Shown here piece after piece: positions 25,270 through 54,746 of a stretch of DNA of 64,000 nucleotides (within the stretch, counting starts at the first letter, position 1; every line of letters begins with the position of its first letter). The translations under genes and the position numbers were made by a program. The stretch is from Capitella teleta (lineage: Eukaryota > Annelida > Polychaeta > Capitellidae): NCBI GenBank assembly GCA_000328365.1, contig KB301107.1, forward strand, positions 97,750 to 161,749, given 5' to 3'. The notes beneath the pieces are model-generated. The model was not told the origin of the DNA, did no database searches, and saw only the letters and a program-made list of their open reading frames with translations.

Positions 25270-28200
25270 ATGTTATGGTTGAAAATTTTTGCGCTGTTGA
25301 CGTTTGTCATGATCACAGCATCTACGGTGAGTGTTTTCCATGTTATGTAAAAGCAGTGATCATAACACGCCCTTATTCAATTCAGTCTATTGACCTCTCC
25401 GCATGCGGAACCTCCAAAGGATGTCTGACATTCCCAGTTGGGTGCACTGGCGCTAAATGCACTAAAATGGCGACATGGACAACGGGCACAGGAGACACGA
25501 TCGAATTCGAGCTTCAAACGCGAGAGGATGGCGCCAACTGGGCCGCTCTTGGCTTGTCCAAATCTGGGGGGATGGTGAGTCGTCGCTGGGTCACGAATCG
25601 ACTGATCTGATGCGTTATGATTATGCGTTATGCTTTAGGACGACGCGTCCGTGTTGGCATGCGTGAACGGAGTCAAGACAGAAGTGAGGCAATATTACAA
25701 CAACGGCTACACACCCACTTCACTTGGTGACGTGAGTCAAACACCATCAGTAACGCGAGTGCCATGAAATAATTATACATCATTATGCATCTGTATAGCC
25801 TAACTTAGGACTGACAGTGATTGAAACTTCGAGCACAGGAGCAGATGGCGTCTACTGTAAATTCAGTCGTGCGTTGACGGTAAACGGCGACCCACAGGCA
25901 TTCCCGTTAGACGCCGAGTACAAACTTATCATGGCCTCAGGACCAGTCGACGCAGGTGAATTGACTTTTGATGTTTATGAACGTTCGTTCAGGATTAAAT
26001 CATTTTCATCCAGGGGTCATTAAGTACCACGCCGGATTCGCAGCTGGAGTTTCTGATGCACAAGTTAACGTAGCGACGTCGCGCGACTGGATTGGAGGCT
26101 CTCCGGACAAGAAGATATTGAAGAAGGCACACGGTGCGCTATGATCCCCAGCTCATCCGCCCCATTGAGATGTTCTTCTATTGTAGGGTCGCTGATGATT
26201 GCAGCGTGGGTGGTGACTGCCGCCCTGGGAATATTATCCGCTCGGTACATGAAGACCGCGTGGCCCGACAGCACCATCGCTGATCTAGCTGTTTGGTTCC
26301 AGGTGAACTTTCTGAGAACACAATTCATTCAGATCATGACATCACAATCATGACCTCCATAGATCCATCGTTTTTGCATGGTGCTAACACTGCTCATGAA
26401 CACGATCGCTTTCGTCATTATATTCGTCGATGTTAAAGGTTGGAGTAAGGTAAAACATTTGCAGCATCTCTGAACAATTGCGCTGATAAATCTTTCATGT
26501 AGATTGAAGGAACTGATAACTTCCAGAAGGCTCATCCGATCATCGGCGTGGTCATTTCGGTGCTGACCGTGCTCAATGTGAGTGAAATACGCAGGAGTAC
26601 GTTATGATTGTAATATTATTTGCGCTTGCAGCCGATCATGGCGCTGTTTCGCCCTGGGCCCACGGACAGCAAACGCCCGATGTTCAACTGGTTCCACTGG
26701 GCAGTCGGTTCAGCCGCCTTTGTCCTGGCTAGTCAGTCTCCTCATTCAACCATAACGCTAATTCTGTATAGGCCTACACACTAGTATAATTATTATGTTA
26801 CAGAAATAGGAGTTAGGCCTACTATAATTCCACAAGATGTAATCAAAGCTTGAAAGCAGCTTGTTTAATGTAACCGACGATCGTTCGGAATCCTGACGGA
26901 CTTAGGCCTACCAGTACATGTACCTGTTAAACGGCTAGCGTCACCATGAAACGTGCTAAGCATATTGAGGTCCTACACAATATTAAATATAACATAAATT
27001 ATCCGTGTAAAAAAAGTTTTTCGCGGTGAAAAGTGTGTAAAAGGCTTTCTGAACATTATCGCGGAGGAACATTTTTGATTGTCAGTGGATTTTACTACGT
27101 TCTATGTAATTCTATCAGACACGACTTTTCTTTTTCGTCAAAATAAAACTAAACAGCGTCCTTGGTTAGCGAATTCGTCAACGCACTTCGATGATTTCCA
27201 CGTATTGGACTATTTCGTTGCTGCCGATGCTGCTTGCCTCGCCCTGACTCATCTCCGCCGCAGCTCTGGTCGCCAACACTGTCACTTCTCTGAGTTCTCT
27301 CTCCTTCGTTATTGCTGACATCATGTTTAAATCTGTATCGTTAGATTACCAGAAGATCGGCCGCACTATATCCGTGTTCATCCTCGCTCTCATTTTTCGA
27401 TATACGCCTCCAAATGTTGAGTGGACTAGCTGCTGTCGCTCTGTGAGAATAAGTTCGCGTACCACCCGTGATGACTCGATGAGCTCATGAATATTTATGA
27501 GCTCTCATATGGATGTCGTTTACGCTGCGTCGCGTGCACGCACAGATGTTGGAATAGCGTGATTCGAAATCCGAGGCGTTATGTAATAATTTGGTGGTAA
27601 GAAGTTTAACCCAAATGATGGTGATGCTACCTGTTTAAGCTCAGTGGTAGAGCGTTGGATTTTCAATCCGAAGGTACAAATGGTTCGATTCCTCTGGATG
27701 ACTATATGTAGTATAGGCTTGCATACCAAAGTCGTTTTCGGTCGAGACTTGAAATAGGGATTTATAAACCATAAAATAAAATAAAATAATCGCAATTTAT
27801 GGGCATGCAACGATTTGAGCGCGCTTGTGGATATTGTGCTATACAAAATGAATTACTTATAAAATCATATTACCATGTTCTTATAGGCCGACATTGAGCC
27901 AACATCATTGAACATGAATCATAGGTTGTCGCTGCATGTGCATGAATGCATGCTTCAAGCCAACGCGTTGTCGTAATGCATGTATTTGTTGATTGCAGTG
28001 ATCAACATCTACTTAGGAATGCTGTTGCCCAGTTCGAATTTCGTTTCAATCACTGCGCGGTATCTGCTGATCGCCTTCTTTGCACTCTACACGCTCACGC
28101 AAATCTTCCTGGAAATCAACAAATGTTGCGGAAATCGAAGCTCCAAAGCCAGTGGTATGTGCCGCTAACACAAGTAAAGCTAGCGTCACTTATGCAATGC

Positions 28201-28410
28201 CTTGTGTTACAGACGACGCCATAGAAATGCAGGGGCCTGGAACTAACATTGTTAAGCAAAAGAACACGGTAAATAGCCCATCATCTTCATGTGACATCAT
28301 AACGCACTTTTTCCCCACAGAATCTCACTGCCCGATACTGCATCATGGTTTTCTACTTGTTGGGCACCATAGGCCTCTTCATCGGTATGGTCGTTCTCAT
28401 GATTGTCTGA
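25270..28410 (+). CDS. Ferric-chelate reductase 1-like protein: DOMON + cytochrome b561, 12 exons
   Basis: Exons are 25270-25326, 25386-25574, 25639-25731, 25799-25955, 26014-26133, 26187-26302, 26363-26449, 26503-26577, 26632-26731, 27999-28154, 28213-28268 and 28321-28410. All junctions are GT-AG, in phase, giving 431 residues. Residues 1-19 are a signal peptide (MLWLKIFALLTFVMITAST). A DOMON domain follows (LSACGTSKGCLTFPVGC; GANWAALGLSKSGGM). The b561 core comes next, with its four conserved heme-ligand histidines in KKAHGSL, FQIHRF, KAHPIIG and NWFHWA, then INIYLGMLLP and a final membrane helix. Family members pass electrons across membranes and reduce ferric iron or monodehydroascorbate. 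Vertebrate FRRS1 has an N-terminal reeler domain; this protein lacks one. Intron 9 (1.27 kb) contains a SINE. Gene identity is secure; the exact substrate is not. Confidence 0.93.
26732..27998 (+). other. Intron 9 of the FRRS1-like gene
   Basis: This 1.27-kb intron is much longer than its neighbours (50-65 bp). It holds a tRNA-derived SINE at 27625-27790. The rest is AT-rich with no coding signal. Confidence 0.7.
27625..27790 (+). mobile_element. tRNA-derived SINE
   Basis: A box-A-like TTTAAGCTCAGTGGTAGAG (27634-27652) and a box-B GGTTCGATTCC (27682-27692) sit at tRNA spacing, with an anticodon arm reading TTC (Glu-like). The acceptor stem does not pair, so this is not a working tRNA. A tRNA-unrelated body of about 75 bp follows, ending in a (ATAAA)n tail (27771-27790). 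Head, body and short-repeat tail in this order define a SINE. It lies in sense orientation inside an intron. Confidence 0.8.
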
Positions 28411-28723
28411 ATATCATTTTACCCTTGCACATAGTTTGTCTACATTAATTGTCTGAATATCATTTTACCCTTGCACATAGTTTGTCTACATTAATTGTCT
28501 GAATATCATTTTACCCTTGCACATAGTTTGTCTACATTAATTGTCTGAATATCATTTTACCCTTGCACATAGTTTGTCTACATTAATTGTCTGAATATCA
28601 TTTTACCCTTGCACATAGTTTGTCTGCATTAATTGTCTGAATATCATTTTACCCTTGCACATAGTTTGTCTACATTAATTGTCTGAATATCATTTTACCC
28701 TTGCACATAGTTTGTCTGCATTA
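28402..28723 (+). repeat. 46-bp minisatellite, seven copies, overlapping the FRRS1-like stop codon
   Basis: Seven head-to-tail copies of a 46-bp unit start at 28402, in the last codons (ATT GTC TGA) of the FRRS1-like gene, and run into its 3' UTR. Copies differ by almost nothing except CTACATTA versus CTGCATTA (G in copies 5 and 7), so the array is young. Every copy carries the stop codon. Confidence 0.97.
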
Positions 28724-28789
28724 ATTGTTATGTGTTTATAATAGGATCATGCTTTTATTTTGTATTCAAAATATTTTACATGCGTATAC

Positions 28790-28795
28790 AATAAA
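28790..28795 (+). promoter_or_regulatory. Polyadenylation signal AATAAA of the FRRS1-like gene
   Basis: AATAAA lies about 380 bp after the stop codon, beyond the minisatellite, in an AT-rich context that suits a 3' UTR end. Confidence 0.6.
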
Positions 28796-28859
28796 GACTA
28801 TAAAGTAAATAAACGGCATGGCATGTATTAAATTATAATTTTGTTGGTTTTTGTACGGA

Positions 28860-30881
28860 GAGGCCCACGTCACAACCTGGTCCTGGCTGCTCTGGTGTTG
28901 ACAAACATCGGATGCCTATGAAATGCGAACCGGTCGGTATACTCGTAGACTGCGGCTCAAATCGTCCGATTTTGAATCACAAACAACACATTACACATTT
29001 TTATTACTTCCAAGTATAATCAGCACAATGTCACAGCTAACCACATACATTCGCATTTCGGACCTCTATATTAAGACTTTAATTCAGTTATTCGCCACAG
29101 GTAACGGAGCGTGAATTTTGAGCGAAAAACAATTGCTGTGTTTATTTCATTTTCATTTCTATAGTCGTACTGAGTAAGCTATAACGCTTGTAATGGCTTT
29201 ACTGTAGCTCTTGGTGGAGCAGTTTCCCTGAATGAACAATTTCAAATTTTAGCACTTGGGCAAGTAATACCATACCAGTACACGCATAGGTCTACTTGAG
29301 TTGCAAGCATAGTTCCGTGCAAATCATAACGAACCATAGAGATCACGCACACTGATTTATCATAACGCTAAATAATGCGCTGGTAGGCACCAGGAATAAA
29401 CTTTGCGTGTAATAAAATTCAATAACACTAAAAATCGTAAGAATACTACTTTAGTATGCACTCAGGTACCTTGCTTACAAATACCTGTATATCCGAAAGA
29501 CTGGTACAATTAAGTCCTTGTAATGTAATGCATGGACAAAAACACAATGACCAGCAAGCTAGTCCAATGCATGAACAAAAAAGATCAACACCGATTAATA
29601 TGCAGAATGATTCAGGGTTCGTTCATTCAAGAAAATCAACTTTGGGAGTTTAGTCTCGAGTTACGCCGTTTACCCACTGGTGTTGCTAAATCCTAACAAC
29701 TCCTTGTATTCAGTAGTCAGTAATCAAACATGTATGGTTTTATTGATCTTGCCGAAAGACCGGTTAGTGATATAAAATTAATTTACGACACCGTTAATTG
29801 ATACGCCTATACATTTGCACCACAAAGTACATGTCAGCCCCTATATGGCCTACAATTTGCCATGTACAGGCTGGGTTAGACTTATCGTATAGCCTTTTCC
29901 TTTCAATATAACGATACACGCCGATCACCACTCGTGCTTATTAATTGATAATTAGGCACACGAGTTTCAGATTCACTGAGCAAGATGGCCCAGCTGGCCA
30001 GCAGCTAATCAACTAGCTCAGCCAACCGCGCATTACATGATCGGCATTGCAGTCCATATTTCACAAAACCATGGCGTGTGACTGCTATAGGTCGAATCGC
30101 GTGGCCGTCGTGGCGTACAGCATCGCCAGGATGCAGACACTCAACATAACGCATTCGCCATATTGAAGCACACACGCTAGTCGCCATTACGATGCCTGCA
30201 TTCAGTGCCGACTTGGCAACCATCTTGTTTTCCACCTTCGGCCTCCATGTTGGATTTTCTTAAAAATCCCCATATCTCGATTTCTGCCACAGCTGGTAGC
30301 GATTTGAATCGAGCATAACATCTTGGAGAACATTTGGGACCGAATTGTACACGGTTTTATGCAAAATGCAGCTTAGAAAACGGCCTAAATTCTCGGCGCA
30401 ATTGACAACAGGAGACGCCATTCGAAGTGGGACGTGGCAATGTCCAAGCGCCGGGCAGAAAGCTAAACATTGGACAGTTGTCTCGCCAGTTCGTGCAGAA
30501 TATGGTGAGTCCCAGCTAAATGCTTCATAATGCTCGTTTTCGTGTATTTTCCGTCGCACAACCCTGGCTTTGTCTCTGGGTCTGAGCCAAGTCAAGATGG
30601 CGGCGGTCGAGCACAGATCACGTGAACAGTTCACATGAATATTCATGACTGGCGTCGCAGGTGACGCAAGGTTTCTCGACGCGCGCCAATGATTGAAACA
30701 GTGAAATGCGGTCGATATTCCGTGGAACGATGTACGACTTTAAATGATCATCCAATACAATGTACACGTATTGATAATGGTGTTTTTTTAAAATATATTA
30801 AATATTTACACTAGTTACCTGGTTGCACGTGGTTAGGTAGCGTATTATTTCATCGTTCAGTTCGTTTTCAACTTTTCCTTG

Positions 30882-30959
<78 letters not shown>

Positions 30960-31850
30960 TTATTCGTATTTACTTGATGCAAATAAAGTATGAACATTGT
31001 AACAACGGAACTGCAATAATACGTTGATGGCATTATATAGAAAAAATCAAAATCGCATCAACAGGTGATGAGATGACCTATTAGTAAATTAAATTACATC
31101 GTATATGGATGGCTCCCATCTCGCAAATGTGATTCACATCTAAATTCAAGGTATTTGAAATCGTTTATCATTAAACCAATCATTAATTTAGCAGGGTACA
31201 AACATAGACTGGCGTTTGACTATGTTCAGGTTAGGTATTCATCCATCTGACTGTTGAGGAAAAAAAATTGCGTTTTCCATTTCGCGGGAAATGTCGATTT
31301 GAAGGGCAGTGTTGGTACAGGAATTGCACGTACCATGAATCCATGATACACCGATCAGATACATTCGCCGAGTCGTGCAATAATTATTAATCGTGCTGTT
31401 AGTGCTAATGAATTCAGTCGGTTTCGAAGTACGCGCTAGTAGCAATCTCGATGAATTTTATTAGTTATGATATGAGTGTTGTCTATTGCTGTCCAATGTC
31501 TATCGTGTTTCGATAATCGTCAATGTAAGCCTCATGAGAAGAACGATATCACGTGGTCTTGTGCTGTCCATAAGGCAAGAATGTGTGGTAATTGACGTTC
31601 ACGACGATTGTAAAGTTATCAGCTTATGAATGAATGAAGTTCGCCATGCCTTGATTCGTCGCCTGCAAAGCATTGGCGGTTTGAACCCGAAGCCTCATGA
31701 ATAATATATCAGCTGTGGCTGCAGCCAATCAGCGCCGCGCTATCTGTGTCAGGGCAGCGCGCATTGCATTGTGGCCGCTAACATTCGCCTTGAGTTCGCT
31801 GCTTGCTGTTCTTCCAAGTCCTGTAACTTCAAAACAACAAACGTCCTTAC
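28860..31850. other. Intergenic region between FRRS1-like and ANP32
   Basis: No gene is supported. A (TA)n microsatellite lies at 30885-30955. CAAGATGGCGGC (YY1-type word) near 30594 and a donor-like ATGGTGAGT near 30502 hint at an unrecognised transcription start. The last 150 bp should include the ANP32 promoter; no TATA box is evident. Confidence 0.4.
30885..30955. repeat. (TA)n microsatellite
   Basis: About 70 bp of uninterrupted TA repeats, followed by TTTATTTATT. Confidence 0.98.
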
Positions 31851-35365
<3,515 letters not shown>

Positions 35366-38271
35366 GATTTTTTTTCTTTCTTTTTCTCATCTCTTCATCA
35401 TTTGTTTTTGTGTCCAGAAGGCGTGTGCCGTGTGAGATCAACAGTGAAAGGAACTTTGTCTCCATGGCGACGGCTGATCATTTCATCATTGACGGGGGTA
35501 ATGGGTGGGGTGATAACAAGGGTCCTATCAGCTCTGGCTGATATGATGGCATTGCATTTCTTTCTGTACAAAATATCTCTGCGTATTTTTTTAGAATACG
35601 TTTATATTCAAAGGTTAAAACGCCCCATGTCTTGCAGCAGCATTCATCAAACATAACTTATCAGATGTGTATATAATGTCGCGATTTTTCTGATTTTTTT
35701 TTTTTTTTTTTTCTTTTTCATCCCATGTCCTGGGCTTTCTTGTTTTGTATTGGAGACTCATTTGCTGTTCTGGCAGAAATGTGTTCAATCTCTTGATCAG
35801 TTTTTCCAAGTTTTTTTTTTTCAACTTCTGTCTCGGACTCTTCTCTGAATTCGAATTCTCTTTGGTCTTCAATGCTCTTTTTCTTTTTGTATAAAATTTC
35901 TTTTTGGAAATAAGTGACTGTGTTTCATAGAACTTTGTTGCAATAAATTTTATATTACATGAGTTTTTTTTTTTTCTTTCTTTCTTTCAATTTTCATGGT
36001 TTTTCCAGTTTTATACTAACCCTTGGTGTTTTGTGTGAAGTATTACTGTCTCTGAATCATGAATGGGGTTTGAAAAAAGCATTCTTACTATTCTGGGTTT
36101 GAAGTTTAAAATTTTTACAAACCGACCATATGCATTTTAGGAATACATGTAGCATCCTCTCAAGACAGATTAAAGTAGGTGATCATAAGTAGGCATGCAC
36201 TGATATCTGACAGGTTTACAGGAATCCAAATGTTATAAAAATAAGGCAATATTTTCAAATTAATTGTTTGATTCACCTCCTGTTAGCTTGAGCGTGTGTT
36301 GTATGAGCACCACATCGAGGCATGAATGTGTCTTATTGAAACACGTGTATTACATAATCAGAATCAACACTAAATGTTCTGGTGTGATCAGCTCCTATTA
36401 TACATATACATAATTTTACATGTATAGAAATTAAGGAAACTAAATAATCATTCATGGAGATCAGTCATCACCATTTCGTCTCTTATTTAAACTCTTAAAT
36501 GAGTATGGTATTGCATTAATTGAAGTAAATCAGTCAAATGAGCTCCTGCGACACACCCAACATGACCATTTAACCTACCGGTATTTACATTTCTGCAATG
36601 GGAGCCTGGAACTATCTTGGAACTAGACTTGGACAAACTATCCGAAGAACTCCTTCCTACATAAGTTGAACATCAATCTCAACGCATCAAATTTCAATTA
36701 TGTAATTATTACCTTACGTAAGTTTCTTTAATTTCGCATTAATTGTTCTTTAATGATTCAGTTAACATCTGTTAATTGTTATGTATTTTAAAGTAGAACT
36801 TGCTCGGAGTATGAGGGCTGGGCTTATCGGGTATTCAGTGCTGTGCTGTGACTCACTGGCGGGGCTAAACATAATATTATGTTGAGCAATGATTGGTTTT
36901 ATACTTAAATGGTAGAACCTCACCATGACAACGATCTTTTTATACAAGCCTATAATATTTAGATACTTTTCGTTGTGAATATTGCTTTATATTGTAGTCA
37001 TAATGGAGATACACATTTAATTAAGCGATTCAATGCTCATATGGATTTACGTGATGAGGATGTAGAAGGTTAGAAAGAAAAATAAACAAGAAATCGAATA
37101 TTTAATTGAAGCAATGCCTCTTTTCATCATTATACGAAAATATCGAATAATTGTCGGATATCCGATTATCGGGAACAAGTCTATCCGTGCATCCCTTATC
37201 ATAACGGATCCCTGAATGCTCTTATCACAGAGATGTGCTAATTAAGCATAACCTATCCAATGCTCCAATGCAATGAAATTTATTTACTATTTGAAATTTT
37301 GAATACATGCACTGAAGTATGTCAGATTACTACTAATGCATGGTACATATATTAAAATCCTGTTTCCTTAAAATTCATCACGTTCCACGGTAAATTGCTC
37401 AAATTGAATTACCAAAATGTTTGAAGTCATCGTAGAGAAAATGAGATCTCACGATGCAACAAACCATTGGCATTGGCATTGCCTTCCACACAAATAAGAG
37501 AAAAAGGAAGTATTGTGTTTTTCTTTGTGGGTGTGGAGCCATCAGTGGTACTTGTACACTGAACTGCTCTCATAGAAGAGTCAAGATTTTATGTTTACAA
37601 GTGCACTTTGAGAAAATTAAATTCTGTAAAACTCCTCAAATCAGCCAAAACTAAGATATTTGAATAAAGAACAAAGACCTAAAATTACATAACTTATCAG
37701 ATTTTATTTCATAAGGAACAAAAAAATCCGCAGCGAATTCTCTAAAGTGAATCTGATGCATTTTGCGTAGCAATGTCGAGGCGGCAGGTTAAACAGGAAG
37801 AAGGCTGAGTGCAGATAAAAAAAGCATATGTACAATTCATGATACTCAGGAGATGGTGTATAAAAAAAACAAGAAAATTCAAGTTTGGGTTTTTATATTA
37901 TCATCCTGCTGCGGAGGAAATACGATAAAAATGAAACAGACATCAGATCATGCGCCAGAGGAACGTATAAAAAGTGAACGTCTCAATACAAAACCCATTC
38001 ATCCTTTCAATAACTTTGGCACCAAGAAACGGTAAAATAACTCACACAAATACTTGAAAAAGAAAACTGTGAAATAAATTTTGGTAGCCAAGCCTTATAA
38101 AAAACCAAACTGATTTGAACACAATCAGCATGACGTCAATTTCACACCCAATCACTCACATCATGGCAGTTATTACAGAGATACCTGACAACAACGCTAT
38201 GTTTCCTACTCAATAGATTACAGGTCAAACGTCATGGCACTGGTATACGAAGAATCTAACATCCTGGCACT
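35366..38271. other. Convergent intergenic region between ANP32 and coronin-2
   Basis: It holds the ANP32 3' UTR (T-rich, with poly-T near 35694-35712, AATAAA at 35942-35947) and then AT-rich DNA without a supported gene. A minus-strand AATAAA (plus-strand TTTATT near 37703) may end coronin-2 transcripts. The two genes face each other tail to tail. Confidence 0.5.
35942..35947 (+). promoter_or_regulatory. Polyadenylation signal AATAAA of ANP32
   Basis: AATAAA stands 577 bp after the ANP32 stop codon, following a T-rich 3' UTR and ahead of another T-run. Confidence 0.6.
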
Positions 38272-53420
<15,149 letters not shown>

Positions 53421-54687
53421 CGCTGAGGAAGCGAAGCAACCTAAAGCAGATGATCTATATTCTAATACGTATATTATTATTATTATATGGCTGGGAAAGA
53501 AGCGCGATGGCACACTGACATGGATACACTGCTATCTAAACATATATGCGAATGACTTACGCCATAGCATGGCAGCACCTGGCGCTGGAAGGGGGCGGGA
53601 TGCCCCAGGGGCTGGGGAAGGCGTCATTAAACAGGGTAATGGATACTAATGAAGGCTAAGCAGGGTTCTGGCAGCACGGTCGCACTGTAGCATATTCCCA
53701 GGCAACCGAGCGTGCATCTTTTTTGTTTGGTGATTTTTCATGTTTCATAAATTCCTAATGGCATTATGATATCGGTCAGTCCCCTCTCACAGCACGCTTC
53801 ACCGATAGCGTTATGAAATATTAAAGTAAGAGAGCTCTTGGGGGCTTTAATGAATGTCGAGGAATAATCCTATCTCTTTAATATGATGCTTATCTTAGGT
53901 TTTTTTTTGATAAAAGAGATGCACAGAACATCTTACAAATCTGATCAAGACTTGACTTTGGCTTAACTGATGTTGAGTCATCAGTGATTAAATTGATCAG
54001 AAGTTGTGTTATGAGACATTTCAGTGCTTTCAGTTGAATGGCTCATCGAACGGATCTCTTTTTTTTTCTTCCCTTTGTGATTCTATTTCTAACACACTTT
54101 TTTTTTGTAAGGGTGAGCGATTTGATACATCAATATTTTTTTCCTAATTAGAAACAAGAACGAGAGTGCCATTACACACATTCCAAATTGCATCATATTT
54201 CAATGCTTTCATGTTATTTGTACCAATTTGGATTAAGAATTCTGATTATAGCAAACCCATGAGCAATGTCTTTCTCCTCAGCAATCATAACGTCCTCGGA
54301 GTTGGAATCATAACGTTACTTTTGACTTTTCGCTTCATCTTCCAAACAATCAAATTATCCTATTAATATTATGTAATGTGTGCAGCGAATTACGAAGATG
54401 AAATTATCATGATGCATGAATACGTTAAATGAGTCACCGAAACAAAAATATGATGAATTCTCATTATACAGTATGTACATATATGCAAGCGAATACCTTG
54501 TTAAAACTACACTAAAACCTCAAATATAAATTAAATAATTAGCAATAACTAGCGGGAATCAACATGGAGTAGTAAAATTCCTAAGGGAACTAAAGCCATG
54601 AAATATTCCTAACTCTGATCCTCTAATGCCTCAATAACAACAAGCAGGGGTGACAGAGCTCTAATATTGAGAGAATATTTTACTCAC

Positions 54688-54746
54688 GATGGAACTTGCA
54701 GAATCACAATTGTTTCATCCAAAAAGCAAAAGATGCGCAGATTAAT
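54688..54746 (-). CDS. Candidate minus-strand internal exon, 59 bp
   Basis: It is bounded by a textbook acceptor (pyrimidine-rich ... TTCTACACAG) and a textbook donor (CCATC-GTGAGT). One frame is open: INLRIFCFLDETIVILQVP, leaving 2 nt. It lies 1.3 kb upstream of the first coronin-2 start on the same strand, so it may be a 5' UTR exon of coronin-2 or part of another gene. The peptide is not recognised. Confidence 0.35.

Noticed and set aside
27625-27700. Functional tRNA-Glu gene
   Set aside because: A and B boxes and the anticodon arm are readable, but the acceptor and T stems do not pair and a SINE body and tail follow.
28402-28723. CRISPR array
   Set aside because: Units are contiguous 46-bp copies with no unique spacers, in an animal gene's 3' UTR.
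30260-30646. 128-codon minus-strand frame upstream of ANP32
   Set aside because: No domain, no splice sites and unusual composition. The region looks like a promoter (CAAGATGGCGGC), so a chance frame is likelier.
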